This document shows, piece by piece, positions 55,739 to 64,000 of a stretch of 64,000 nucleotides of DNA. The position numbers and the translations under genes are program-made. Every line of letters starts with the position of its first letter. Position 1 is the stretch's first letter. Source of the DNA: Candidatus Paraburkholderia kirkii (lineage in GTDB: Bacteria; Pseudomonadota; Gammaproteobacteria; Burkholderiales; Burkholderiaceae); assembly GCA_001189345.1 (NCBI GenBank), contig LFKV01000005.1:25459-89458 (forward strand). The letters run 5' to 3'. The notes beneath the pieces were generated by a model. That model did not search any database and had not been told where the DNA came from. It worked only from the letters and a program-made list of their open reading frames with translations.

Positions 55739-57211
55739 ATGCAAAACGCCCCTATGAGTATCCTGTGGCCCGACGCGATCCTGATGGCCGCGGTCGTCGT
55801 GGCCTGGCTGAACGACACGATCTTCGGCCCGAAGAGCCGTTACACGACGTATCTCATCGCGCTCGTCTCCACGCTTGTCGTCGGCGTGTGGTTTGCCTTC
55901 ACGGCGCTCGATCCGACGCCGCATTACTTCTTCACGCGCATGTACGTCGTCGATCCGTTCGCGAGCGCGACGAAGGCGGTGGTGTGCCTCGGCTACGCGG
56001 TGTCGATCATCTACTCGAAGAAGTATCTGGAAGATCGCGATCTGTTCCGCGGCGACTTCTTCCTGCTCGGCCTGTTCTCGCTGCTCGGCCAGTGCGTGAT
56101 GATCTCGGGCAACAACTTCCTCACGCTGTATCTCGGCCTCGAGCTGATGTCGCTGTCGCTGTACGCGGTCATCGCGCTGCGCAAGAATGCGCCGCAGGCG
56201 AACGAATCGGCGATGAAGTATTACGTGCTCGGCGCGCTGGCATCCGGTTTCCTGCTGTACGGCATCTCGATGCTCTACGGCGCGACCGGCTTGCTCGAGC
56301 TGAACGAAGTGCTGAAGGCGGTGGCTTCAGGCCGCATCAACGACGCGGTGGTGCTGTTCGGCGTGATTTTCATCGTCGCGGGCGTGGCGTTCAAGATGGG
56401 CGCCGTGCCGTTCCACATGTGGGTGCCCGACGTCTACCAGGGCGCGCCGACCGCGATGACGCTGCTTACCGGCGGCGGCCCGAAGGTCGCGGCGTTCGCG
56501 TGGGGCTTGCGCTTCCTGGTGATGGGCCTGCTGCCGTTCGCGGTGGACTGGCAGGAGATGCTGGTGATTCTCGCGGCGCTGTCGCTCATCGTCGGCAACA
56601 TCACCGGTATCGTGCAGAAGAACACCAAGCGGATGCTGGCTTACTCGGCCATCTCCAACATGGGCTTCGTGCTGCTCGGCCTGCTGGCGGGCGTCGTTGA
56701 CGGCAAGGTGACGGGCGCGGCGGGCGCGTACAGCTCGGCGATGTTCTACAGCATCATCTATCTCGTGACGACGCTCGGCACCTTCGGCACGGTGATGCTG
56801 CTCGCGCGCCGCGACTTCGAAGCCGAAATGCTCGAGGACTTCAAGGGCCTGAACCAGCGCAGCCCGGTGTTCGCGTTCGTCATGATGATCATGATGTTCT
56901 CGCTCGCCGGCATCCCGCCGACGGTCGGCTTCTACGCGAAGCTCGCGGTGCTCGAAGCAACGATGAACGCCGGCCTCACGTGGCTCGCCGTGCTCGCCGT
57001 GATGACCTCGCTCGTGGGCGCGTTCTATTACCTGCGCGTCGTGAAGCTGATGTACTTCGATGCGCCGCAAGACGCATCGCCGATCGTCGCCGGCGGTCTG
57101 AACCGCTCGCTGCTGGCGTTCAACGGTCTCGCCGTGCTGGTGCTCGGCCTGGTGCCGGGTCCGCTGATGTCGGCATGCCTGCAGGCGATCTCGCATACGC
57201 TGCCGCTGTAA
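55739..57211 (+). CDS. nuoN: NADH-quinone oxidoreductase subunit N
   Basis: A 490-residue Mrp-type antiporter subunit. LYLGLELMSLSLYAVIALRK, FKMGAVPFHMWVPDVYQGAP and KRMLAYSAISNMGFVLLGLL are typical. GGAGGAATT precedes the ATG. It completes the operon in the order A-B-C-D-E-F-G-H-I-J-K-L-M-N. Its stop codon shares one base with the start of the next gene. Confidence 0.96.
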   Translation: MQNAPMSILWPDAILMAAVVVAWLNDTIFGPKSRYTTYLIALVSTLVVGVWFAFTALDPTPHYFFTRMYVVDPFASATKAVVCLGYAVSIIYSKKYLEDRDLFRGDFFLLGLFSLLGQCVMISGNNFLTLYLGLELMSLSLYAVIALRKNAPQANESAMKYYVLGALASGFLLYGISMLYGATGLLELNEVLKAVASGRINDAVVLFGVIFIVAGVAFKMGAVPFHMWVPDVYQGAPTAMTLLTGGGPKVAAFAWGLRFLVMGLLPFAVDWQEMLVILAALSLIVGNITGIVQKNTKRMLAYSAISNMGFVLLGLLAGVVDGKVTGAAGAYSSAMFYSIIYLVTTLGTFGTVMLLARRDFEAEMLEDFKGLNQRSPVFAFVMMIMMFSLAGIPPTVGFYAKLAVLEATMNAGLTWLAVLAVMTSLVGAFYYLRVVKLMYFDAPQDASPIVAGGLNRSLLAFNGLAVLVLGLVPGPLMSACLQAISHTLPL

Positions 57212-57531
57212 TGTCGGCGGCAGGCTGGTTCATCGTGCTGTTGGCGCTCGTCGGCGCCAACGTGCCGTTCCTGAATCAGCGCCTCTTCGCGGTGGTGCCG
57301 CTGCGCCTTGCCGAGCCGACGGGGCGCAGGGCGGCGAAGAAGAGCGCATGGATCAGAATCGGCGAGCTCATCGCGCTCTACTTCGTGATCGGCGCGCTCG
57401 GCTTCATGCTCGAAGCGCGCGCGGGCAACCGCTTCGATCAGGGATGGCAGTTCTATGCCGTCACCTTAAGTCTCTTCGTGGTGTTCGCATTTCTGGGCTT
57501 CACGTATCAATATCTCGTCAAACGCCGCTGA
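57211..57531 (+). CDS. DUF2818 membrane protein
   Basis: A 106-residue protein with three helices (WFIVLLALVGANVPFLNQRL, GELIALYFVIGALGFMLEAR, YAVTLSLFVVFAFLGFTYQY). It belongs to the DUF2818 family, regularly found directly after nuoN in betaproteobacteria. The ATG overlaps the nuoN stop (TAATG), so it is translated from the nuo message. The role is unknown; position suggests a link to complex I. Confidence 0.88.
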   Translation: MSAAGWFIVLLALVGANVPFLNQRLFAVVPLRLAEPTGRRAAKKSAWIRIGELIALYFVIGALGFMLEARAGNRFDQGWQFYAVTLSLFVVFAFLGFTYQYLVKRR

Positions 57532-57582
57532 CGGCTCCGCGCCGTTAGCGGCTCGTTTGCTCACAAGGCAAAGGGCTCAAGA

Positions 57583-58194
57583 ATGGCAGATCAACGTTCG
57601 AATTCCCGCAGCATGCCCGGCAACGACGACGGCCTCATCGAAAAGAAGGTCGAAAGCGTCACGCTTCAGGAGGGCAAATTCCTCACGCTCAAGCGCGATA
57701 CCGTCGAATTGCCCGACGGCAAGCACGCGACGCGCGAGTCCGTCGAGCATCCCGGCGCGGTGATGATCCTGCCGGTCTTCGATGACGGCCGCGTGCTGCT
57801 CGAGCGCCAGTTCCGTTATCCGGTGGGGCGCGTGCTGCTCGAGTTTCCCGCGGGCAAGATCGATCCCAACGAAGACGAGCTGACGTGCGCCAGGCGCGAG
57901 TTGCAGGAAGAGACCGGCTACACGGCGCGCGAATGGACTTTTCTGACGCGCATCCATCCGGTGATTTCGTATTCGACGGAGTTCATCGATCTTTTCCTCG
58001 CGCGCGGTCTGACAGCGGGCGACGCGCACCTGGACGAAGGCGAGTTTCTCGAAACCTTCATTGCCGATCAGGCGCAACTGATGGACTGGGTGAAGGACGG
58101 CAGTATCAGCGACGTGAAGACGATCATCGGCGTGTTCTGGCTGGAGAAGATTCGCTCAGGCGAATGGAAGCTCGGCGAACCGGTCAGGTTCTGA
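57583..58194 (+). CDS. NUDIX hydrolase, ADP-ribose pyrophosphatase type
   Basis: A 203-residue hydrolase of nucleoside-diphosphate-linked metabolites. The NUDIX box is complete near residues 90-112 (GKIDPNEDELTCARREL then QEETGYTA), with upstream VMILPVFDDGRVLLERQFRY as in ADP-ribose pyrophosphatases of the NudF type. It lies about 50 bp after DUF2818. Confidence 0.88.
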   Translation: MADQRSNSRSMPGNDDGLIEKKVESVTLQEGKFLTLKRDTVELPDGKHATRESVEHPGAVMILPVFDDGRVLLERQFRYPVGRVLLEFPAGKIDPNEDELTCARRELQEETGYTAREWTFLTRIHPVISYSTEFIDLFLARGLTAGDAHLDEGEFLETFIADQAQLMDWVKDGSISDVKTIIGVFWLEKIRSGEWKLGEPVRF

Positions 58195-58332
58195 GAGGCT
58201 TCACGGCAACGGATGCACAGCGAAGGCGGCCTGATGGCCGCTTCGTCATTTTCGAGTCACGAAAGGCGTCGTGCTGGCCGAACGGCTAGAATGATGAATT
58301 GGTTGATTCGCCGCGTAATCGGGACTCACCTG

Positions 58333-58358
58333 GTTTTACGAATGATCGTTCATAAAAC
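58333..58358. promoter_or_regulatory. Candidate operator: 26-bp imperfect palindrome
   Basis: GTTTTACGAATGA / TCGTTCATAAAAC: eleven of thirteen arm positions are complementary around a central GATC. The size and the GAAyGATCGTTC-like core fit TetR-family operators. It ends 36 bp before the DUF1178 gene, which is followed by two acyl-CoA dehydrogenase genes. Confidence 0.5.
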
Positions 58359-58394
58359 GTAAATTTGAGATAAACTTCAACGAAGCCCATCAGC

Positions 58395-58844
58395 ATGAAG
58401 GTCCTCGATTTAAAATGCTCGCACGAACACCGGTTCGAAGGGTGGTTCGCCTCGACCGAGGAGTTCGAGTCGCAGTTGTCGCGCAAGCTGGTCGCATGTC
58501 CGGTCTGCTCGACGACGGAAGTGAACCGCATGCCCTCCGCGCCGCGTCTGAATCTGTCGTCCGCGCGTGGTGATGGGGCGCCGCAAGCCGTGCCGGCGAA
58601 GGCATCGGCGGACATGGCGGCGCTGCAGGCGCGCGCGCTGCAGTTCATGTGCGAGCTGATCGAGAAGACCGAGAACGTGGGCGAGCGTTTTGCCGAGGAG
58701 GCGCGGCGCATTCACTACGACGAAGCGCCGGCGCGCAGCATTCGCGGCGTAACGACGCCCGAGGACGCGCATGCCTTGCTCGAAGAAGGGATCGATGTGA
58801 TGCCGCTGCCTTTTCCGGACGCATTGAAGGAGCCGCTGCAGTAA
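58395..58844 (+). CDS. DUF1178 family protein
   Basis: A 149-residue soluble protein. It begins MKVLDLKCSHEHRFEGWFAS and has a second Cys pair in LVACPVCSTTEVNRMPSAPR; together these suggest a small zinc-ribbon domain (DUF1178 hallmark). The helical remainder contains FMCELIEKTENVGERFAEEA. Family function is unknown. Its stop is 61 bp before the first acyl-CoA dehydrogenase. Confidence 0.85.
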   Translation: MKVLDLKCSHEHRFEGWFASTEEFESQLSRKLVACPVCSTTEVNRMPSAPRLNLSSARGDGAPQAVPAKASADMAALQARALQFMCELIEKTENVGERFAEEARRIHYDEAPARSIRGVTTPEDAHALLEEGIDVMPLPFPDALKEPLQ

Positions 58845-58904
58845 CTTGCAGGCGCGGCGTCTCTCATGGCTCCGGAACGGCGAGCCATGAAGGAGACACC
58901 GCGC

Positions 58905-60101
58905 ATGGACCTCAGCTATTCCCCCGCCGACGACGCTTTTCGCGCCGATGTTCGCACCTGGCTCGAAGCCAATCTTCCGCGCGCGCTGCGCGACAAGGTC
59001 CTCGATCACAAGCGCCTGGCGCGCGACGACTACACGGGCTGGCACAAGCTGCTCGCCGCGCGCGGCTGGTCGGCCGTCGCGTGGCCGAAGGAATATGGTG
59101 GCCCGGGCTGGAGCGCCACGCAGCGCCATATCTGGGACGAGGAATGCGCGCGTGCCGGCGCGCCGGTGGTGTCGCCCTTCGGCGTATCGATGGTCGCGCC
59201 CGTGCTGATGAAGTACGGCAGCGCCGAGCAAAAGACCCGCTATCTCCTGCGCATACTCGACGGCTCCGACTGGTGGTGCCAGGGCTATTCGGAGCCGGCC
59301 GCCGACTCCGATCTGGCGTCGCTGCGCACGCGAGCGGAACGGCGCGGCGATCACTACGTCGTCAACGGGCAGAAGACCTGGACCACGCTCGGCCAGCACG
59401 CCAACATGATGTTCTGCCTCGTATGCACCGATCCCGAAGCCAAGAAGCAGGAGGGCATCTCCTTCCTTCTGATCGACATGAAATCGCCCGGCGTCACCGT
59501 CCGGCCGATCATCACGCTCGATGAGGATCACGAGGTCAACGAAGTCTTCTTCGAGGAGGTGGCCGTGCCGGTCGGGAATCTCGTCGGGGAGGAGAATTGC
59601 GGCTGGACCTATGCGAAGTATCTGCTCGGGCATGAGCGCACCGGAATCGCGCGCGTTGGGCAATCGAAGCGCGAGTTGCTGTTCCTCAAGCGCCTCGCGC
59701 TCGAGCGCGGCAAGGGCGGCAAGCCGCTCCTGCACGATCCGCTTTTCGCTGCGAAGGTCGCCGCGCTCGAGATCGAGCTGATGGCGCTCGAAGTGACGGT
59801 GCAGCGCGTGGTGGCGAGCGAGGTGGGCGGCAAGGGCCCGGGCCCGGAGGCATCGATGCTGAAGATCAAGGGCACCGAAGTGCAGCAGGCGCTGACCGGA
59901 CTGATGGTCGAGGCCGTCGGCCCGCAAGCCGCCGCTTTCGATCCCGCATTTCTCGAAGGCGAGCGCGCCCATAGCGTGACGGGCGACGACGCTGCCGCGC
60001 CGCTCGCCGCGTACTACTTCAATTTCCGCAAGACGTCGATCTACGGCGGTTCGAACGAGATTCAGAAGAACATCGTCGCGCAGATGATTCTGGGACTTTG
60101 A
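58905..60101 (+). CDS. Acyl-CoA dehydrogenase
   Basis: A 398-residue FAD enzyme (alpha-beta desaturation of an acyl-CoA). It shows the long helical N-domain (DDAFRADVRTWLEANLPRAL), the FAD/substrate segment WWCQGYSEPAADSDLASLRT, VNGQKTWTTLGQHANMMFCL, and the C-terminal SIYGGSNEIQKNIVAQMILG. The Glu of the MCAD-type YEGT motif is replaced by Gly (YGGS). I took MDLSYSPADDAF at 58905 as the start (AAGGAGAC upstream). It is paired with the next gene 10 bp downstream, and such pairs can form heteromers. Confidence 0.88.
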   Translation: MDLSYSPADDAFRADVRTWLEANLPRALRDKVLDHKRLARDDYTGWHKLLAARGWSAVAWPKEYGGPGWSATQRHIWDEECARAGAPVVSPFGVSMVAPVLMKYGSAEQKTRYLLRILDGSDWWCQGYSEPAADSDLASLRTRAERRGDHYVVNGQKTWTTLGQHANMMFCLVCTDPEAKKQEGISFLLIDMKSPGVTVRPIITLDEDHEVNEVFFEEVAVPVGNLVGEENCGWTYAKYLLGHERTGIARVGQSKRELLFLKRLALERGKGGKPLLHDPLFAAKVAALEIELMALEVTVQRVVASEVGGKGPGPEASMLKIKGTEVQQALTGLMVEAVGPQAAAFDPAFLEGERAHSVTGDDAAAPLAAYYFNFRKTSIYGGSNEIQKNIVAQMILGL

Positions 60102-60111
60102 GGAGCGGCGC

Positions 60112-61242
60112 ATGGATTTCACCTTTAGTGACGAACAGCAGCAACTCCGCGATGCCTTGCGCCGCTATCTCGGCAAGGAATACGCGTTCGATGCGCGACA
60201 GAAGATCGTCAGGTCGGAGGCGGGCGTCGACGAGACGCACTGGCGCGCGTTCGCCGATCTCGGTTTGCTGGCGCTACCGGTTCCGGAGGCGCTGGGCGGC
60301 TTCGACGGCGGCCCGGTCGATATGCTCGTCGTGATGCAGGAGCTCGGGCGCGCGCTCGTCGTCGAGCCGTATTGGGCGACGGCGGTCGGCATCGAAGCCT
60401 TGCGGCTCTGCGCGGAGAAGGGCAGTGCGTTCGCCGGCGAACTGCTCGAACGCGCGGGGCGCGGCGAGATCCGCCTTTCCGTCGCGTTCAACGAGCCGCA
60501 TGCCCGTTACGACCTCTTCGATTTGCGGACGAGCGCGAGCAGCGACGGCGACCGCTTCGCGCTCGAAGGAACGAAGTCGATGGTCCGGCACGGCGCGCAA
60601 GCGGATGACTGGATCGTGCCCGCGCGCATCGGCGGCGAAGTGGCGCTGTTCGTCGTCGCGAAAGGTGCGGCGAATGTGCGCGTCACCGAATACCGTACGA
60701 TCGACGGGCAGCGCGCCGCGACGCTCGTGTTCGACAAGACGCCCGCGACACGCCTCGACGGCCGCGGCACGGGCGCCGCGATGCTGGAGCGGATCGCCGA
60801 TTACGCGACCTTCCTGCTGTGCGCGGAAGCGCTCGATGCGCTCGATGCGCTCGATCGCGCGACCGTCGAATACACGAAGGAACGCCAGCAGTTCGGCATG
60901 CCGATCGCGCGCTTCCAGGTGCTTCAGCATCGCATGGTCGATATGCTGATCCACACCGAGCAGGCGCGCTCGATCACCTATCTGGCGGCCGCGCGTCACG
61001 CGGGCGACGACGCCGCGACGCGCGCGCAGGCCATTTCCGCGGCGAAGGCGCGCGTCGGTCAGGCTGCGCGCTTCGTCGGCCAGCAGGCCGTGCAGTTGCA
61101 CGGCGGCATGGGCGTGACCGACGAATTGCCCGTGGCGCACTGGTTCAAGCGCCTGTCGGTCATCGAGACGACGCTCGGCGACGTCGATCATCATCTCGCG
61201 CGCTTCGCCTCGCTGCCCGCTTTCTCCATCACCGAAGTCTGA
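60112..61242 (+). CDS. Acyl-CoA dehydrogenase, second paralogue
   Basis: A 376-residue acyl-CoA dehydrogenase with weaker conservation. Seen are MDFTFSDEQQQLRDALRRYL, LLALPVPEALGGFDGGPVDM, YTKERQQFGMPIARFQVLQH and VQLHGGMGVTDELPVAHWFK, the last two being typical of the C-domain. The central FAD-binding region is divergent. It lies 10 bp after the first enzyme and 20 bp before the MaoC-like gene, so this was one operon. The substrate is unknown. Confidence 0.87.
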   Translation: MDFTFSDEQQQLRDALRRYLGKEYAFDARQKIVRSEAGVDETHWRAFADLGLLALPVPEALGGFDGGPVDMLVVMQELGRALVVEPYWATAVGIEALRLCAEKGSAFAGELLERAGRGEIRLSVAFNEPHARYDLFDLRTSASSDGDRFALEGTKSMVRHGAQADDWIVPARIGGEVALFVVAKGAANVRVTEYRTIDGQRAATLVFDKTPATRLDGRGTGAAMLERIADYATFLLCAEALDALDALDRATVEYTKERQQFGMPIARFQVLQHRMVDMLIHTEQARSITYLAAARHAGDDAATRAQAISAAKARVGQAARFVGQQAVQLHGGMGVTDELPVAHWFKRLSVIETTLGDVDHHLARFASLPAFSITEV

Positions 61243-61262
61243 CGCTCATCGAGGAGCTTCGC

Positions 61263-61933
61263 ATGAAATACGCCTATGAGGATTTCGAAGTCGGCAGCGC
61301 GGTTCAACTGAGCGCGCACACGTTCACGCGGGAAGAGATCGTCGGCTTCGCCGAGCGCTACGATCCGCAAGCCTTTCACTTGTCGGAGGCGGCGGGCGAG
61401 GCGTCGCATTTCGGCGGGCTCGTCGCGAGCGGCTGGAACACCTGCTCCGCGATGGTGGGCATCTTGGTGCGCGACATGGTTGGCGATTCGACCTCGATGG
61501 GCTTGCCCGGCCTCGACAACATCCGCTGGCTCAAGCCGGTGCGCGTCGGTGACACGGTGCAGCTCACCGTGCGCGTGCTCGACAAGCGCGTGTCGAAGAG
61601 CAAGCCGGATCGCGGCATCGTGTCGACGCGCTAGGAAGCGCACAACCAGCACAGCGAGCTCGTGCTGACGGTGGATTCGGTCGCGCTCATGCCTGCGCAA
61701 TCCGGGCGCGCAGGCATGAGCGTGGCGTCGTTGAAGAGCGCCGCGGATGTCTTCGCGGCGGCGGGCGTCGCGCGTTACGTGAGCGACTGGACGACGATCG
61801 ATCAGGCGCGCGTGAACCGCTTCGCCGATGCGACCGACGATCACCAGTGGATTCACGTCGACGTCGAGCGGGCGCAGCGCGATTCGCCGTTCGGCGGCAC
61901 CATCGCGCACGGCTTCCTGACGCTCTCGCTCGT
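61263..61933 (+). pseudogene. MaoC-type hydratase region, nonsense-mutated and cut off by IS3
   Basis: The first hot-dog hydratase unit starts MKYAYEDFEVGSAVQLSAHT and has HFGGLVASGWNTCSAMVG. It is stopped by TAG at 61632-61634 where VSTRWEAHNQHSEL would be expected (TGG to TAG). In the same frame a second MaoC-like unit follows from about 61716 (MSVASLKSAADVFAAAG ... DATDDHQWIHVDVERA), with the active-site-like GGTIAHGFLTLSL. It is cut by the IS left end at 61934. Neither unit can give a normal protein. Confidence 0.8.
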
Positions 61934-63175
61934 TGGACTTGCCCCCGCAAAAGCCGGACATGCGGTGACGCTTAAATTTTGAGGTAGTCTTCTGCCTATG
62001 TTTAAGCCTAGTCACAACGTGGAACCTCTAGAAGAAGTGAATGCCAACCAAGTCTTCGGCTGGCGCAAGCTCTATCAGGACGAGAGCCTATTGGTGGTCT
62101 GCCGGCGAGCACGTGGTGCCGGCATCTGACCTAGCCGAAGCAATGAAGCAGATTCGCGAGCTGCAGCGATTGCTAGGAAAGAAGACGATGGAGGTAGAAA
62201 TCCTCCGTGAAGCAGTGGAGTATGGTCGAACAAAAAAATTGACTGCGCTCACCATTGCTGCCGGGGGACGACCGTTGAAGACGATCTGTGAAGTCCTGGG
62301 GGTGTCGCGCTCGAATCTCGCAGTCAAGTCGAAGCGGCCGGCTGACTGGGTCGACCGGCGCAAGATGCCCGTGCTCGACGACACGGCGCTTGTCGCCGAA
62401 CTTCATGAGTTGTTAGGCGACGCGCCGACGTATGGATACCGAGGTGCTTGGGCGTTGCTGAGGCGAAGCCGGGACATGCTGGCTCAACCGCGAGTAAATG
62501 CAAAGCGCGTGTATCGCGTGATGCGTCGCCACGGCCTGCTGCTTGAACATCGCCCTCGGCACGCCTCGTCTACGCGTCGGCATGACGGCAAGGTCGCGGT
62601 GGATAGCAGCAACATGCGCTGGTGCTCGGATGGCTTCGAATTCCGCTGCGATGCCGGTGTCCCATTGCGTGTCGTCTTCGCACTCGACTGTTGCGACCGC
62701 GAAGCCATGAGTTGGGCCGCGAGCACAGGCGGTTACACTGGCGATATGGTGCGTGACGTCATGCTTCAAGCCGTCGAGAACCGCTTCACCGGCGTGTTGA
62801 AGGCCGAAAGGGAAGTCGAGTGGTTAAGCGACAATGGTTCCTGCTACATTGCCGATGACACATTGAAGTTCTCTCGAAAAATCGGACTGAAGCCAGTAAC
62901 GACACCCGTCAGAAGTCCGCAAAGCAACGGGATGGCCGAGAGCTTCGTTAAAACGATAAAGCGTGATTACGAAACGATAAAGCGTGATTACGTTTCGTGG
63001 ATGCCGAAACCCGACGCCAGGACGGCGCTGCAAAATCTGGCCATCGCGTTCGACCACGATAACGAGTCACACCCGCATAGCGCCCTTAAATACCGCTCGC
63101 CGCGCGAGTTTCGTCGGCAAGCAAATCCTCCAACCTAAGCGGGACCGGCTGTCCGGTTATGCGGGGGCAAGTCCA
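61934..63175 (+). mobile_element. IS3-family (IS2-like) element, complete copy
   Basis: A 1,242-bp element. The ends are inverted repeats: TGGACTTGCCCCCGCAAAAG on the left and the complement of TTATGCGGGGGCAAGTCCA on the right. An upstream small frame (61998-62129, starting [20 protein letters not shown]) is the OrfA remnant; it lacks most of the expected helix-turn-helix. The A7 run (62232-62238) marks the usual -1 frameshift window, but this copy lacks a GC pair after it and reads through. It interrupts the MaoC region. Confidence 0.88.
62041..63138 (+). CDS. IS3-family transposase, continuous OrfA/OrfB-type frame
   Basis: A 365-residue transposase. A leucine-zipper-like region ([20 protein letters not shown]) is followed by an HTH-21-type segment ([19 protein letters not shown]) and the rve integrase core. 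The catalytic acids are in [18 protein letters not shown] and SNGMAESFV, the last two 35 residues apart (D-35-E). Immediately after the catalytic Glu, the heptapeptide (K/E)TIKRDY is duplicated by a 21-bp tandem repeat (62951-62992). That may disturb the active-site helix. Confidence 0.85.
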   Translation: MPTKSSAGASSIRTRAYWWSAGEHVVPASDLAEAMKQIRELQRLLGKKTMEVEILREAVEYGRTKKLTALTIAAGGRPLKTICEVLGVSRSNLAVKSKRPADWVDRRKMPVLDDTALVAELHELLGDAPTYGYRGAWALLRRSRDMLAQPRVNAKRVYRVMRRHGLLLEHRPRHASSTRRHDGKVAVDSSNMRWCSDGFEFRCDAGVPLRVVFALDCCDREAMSWAASTGGYTGDMVRDVMLQAVENRFTGVLKAEREVEWLSDNGSCYIADDTLKFSRKIGLKPVTTPVRSPQSNGMAESFVKTIKRDYETIKRDYVSWMPKPDARTALQNLAIAFDHDNESHPHSALKYRSPREFRRQANPPT

Positions 63176-63997
63176 CGCACCATATCGCCAGTGTAACCGC
63201 CTGTGCTCGCGGCCCAACTCATGGCTTCGCGGTCGCAACAGTCGAGTGCGAAGACGACACGCAATGGGACACCGGCATCGCAGCGGAATTCGAAGCCATC
63301 CGAGCACCAGCGCATGTTGCTGCTATCCACCGCGACCTTGCCGTCATGCCGACGCGTAGACGAGGCGTGCCGAGGGCGATGTTCAAGCAGCAGGCCGTGG
63401 CGACGCATCACGCGATACACGCGCTTTGCATTTACTCGCGGTTGAGCCAGCATGTCCCGGCTTCGCCTCAGCAACGCCCAAGCACCTCGGTATCCATACG
63501 TCGGCGCGTCGCCTAACAACTCATGAAGTTCGGCGACAAGCGCCGTGTCGTCGAGCACGGGCATCTTGCGCCGGTCGACCCAGTCAGCCGGCCGCTTCGA
63601 CTTGACTGCGAGATTCGAGCGCGACACCCCCAGGACTTCACAGACCGTCTTCAACGGTCGTCCCCCGGCAGCAATGGTGAGCGCGCAGTCAATTTTTTTG
63701 CTCGACCATACTCCACTGCTTCACGGAGGATTTCTACCTCCATTGTCTTCTTTCCTAGCAATCGCTGCAGCTCGCGAATCTGCTTCATTGCTTCGGCTAG
63801 GTCAGATGCCGGCACCACGTGCTCGCCGGCAGACCACCGATAGGCTCTCGTCCTGATAGAGCTTGCGCCAGCCGAAGACTTGGTTGGCATTCACTTCTTC
63901 TAGAGGTTCCACGTTGTGACTAGGCTTAAACATAGGCAGAAGACTACCTCAAAATTTAAGCGTCACCGCATGTCCGGCTTTTGCGGGGGCAAGTCCA
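63176..63997 (-). mobile_element. Truncated inverted copy of the IS3-family element
   Basis: The minus strand carries the left end (63997), the same OrfA remnant and the transposase as far as GGYTGDMVR, where it stops exactly at the right end of the complete copy (63175/63176). About 420 bp of its 3' part are missing. It has GCGCGCTCAC after the A7 run, so the two transposase frames (63890-63651 and 63654-63157) are offset as in a normal programmed-frameshift IS3 element. It extends to within three bases of the window end. Confidence 0.88.
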
Positions 63998-64000
63998 TTC

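Overview
The window is GC-rich chromosomal DNA of a Burkholderiaceae bacterium (Burkholderia, Paraburkholderia or Caballeronia type). The evidence is the run rpsO - pnp - quinone oxidoreductase - tpiA - secG - tRNA-Leu - nuoA to nuoN - DUF2818 - NUDIX, an arrangement familiar in that family, together with a sigma-70 paralogue and PBP1A of the same type. A striking share of the accessory genes is broken by frameshifts, internal deletions, nonsense codons and insertion sequences, while core genes are intact. That pattern fits a genome in reductive decay, such as the leaf-nodule symbionts of this family. This assignment is inference, and uncorrected single-base sequencing errors could explain part of the frameshifts.

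Layout. 1-3026: an unrecognised gene entering from the left, then a sigma-70 (RpoD-like) gene. 3049-4563: an IS3-family remnant with an IS630 element nested in it. The remnant has cut off the front of a DUF2946 gene that heads a periplasmic copper module (copC, PCu(A)C). 5920-17870: mrcA (PBP1A), a ribbon-helix-helix protein, a PspA homologue, a TPR protein, glgX, a broken DUF2252 gene, mscL, a hypothetical gene and dodecin. 17954-24858: an almost wholly decayed stretch (BMP-type binding protein, integrase tail, M48 protease, malonate decarboxylase alpha subunit, its GntR regulator, an MFS transporter and a small secreted protein), with one intact outer-membrane protein. 25127-26289: an intact His/Trp-rich secreted protein and fabI. 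26539-31979: a four-gene YejABEF-type peptide importer in which every gene is damaged. 32147-34735: an NlpC/P60 hydrolase, then leuA preceded by a candidate leucine leader peptide. 34803-36151: two truncated pseudogenes joined head to head.

36177-61242 is mostly healthy housekeeping DNA: rpsO, pnp (with a long leader hairpin), a frameshifted quinone oxidoreductase, tpiA, secG, tRNA-Leu(GAG), the complete 14-gene NADH dehydrogenase I operon, DUF2818, a NUDIX hydrolase, DUF1178 and two acyl-CoA dehydrogenases. A palindromic operator candidate lies in front of the DUF1178 and acyl-CoA dehydrogenase group. The MaoC-type hydratase region that follows is broken and cut off by an IS3-family element (61934-63175), which abuts a truncated inverted second copy (63176-63997).

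Functionally, respiration, translation, RNA turnover, leucine and fatty-acid synthesis and wall synthesis are preserved, whereas uptake of peptides, nucleosides and branched-chain compounds, malonate use and several accessory enzymes appear to be lost. The features most worth a second look are the leuA leader with four rare CTA codons and a promoter that would start at its own ATG, the pnp leader hairpin, the operator at 58333-58358, and the IS3 copy that has turned a programmed-frameshift transposase into one continuous reading frame.
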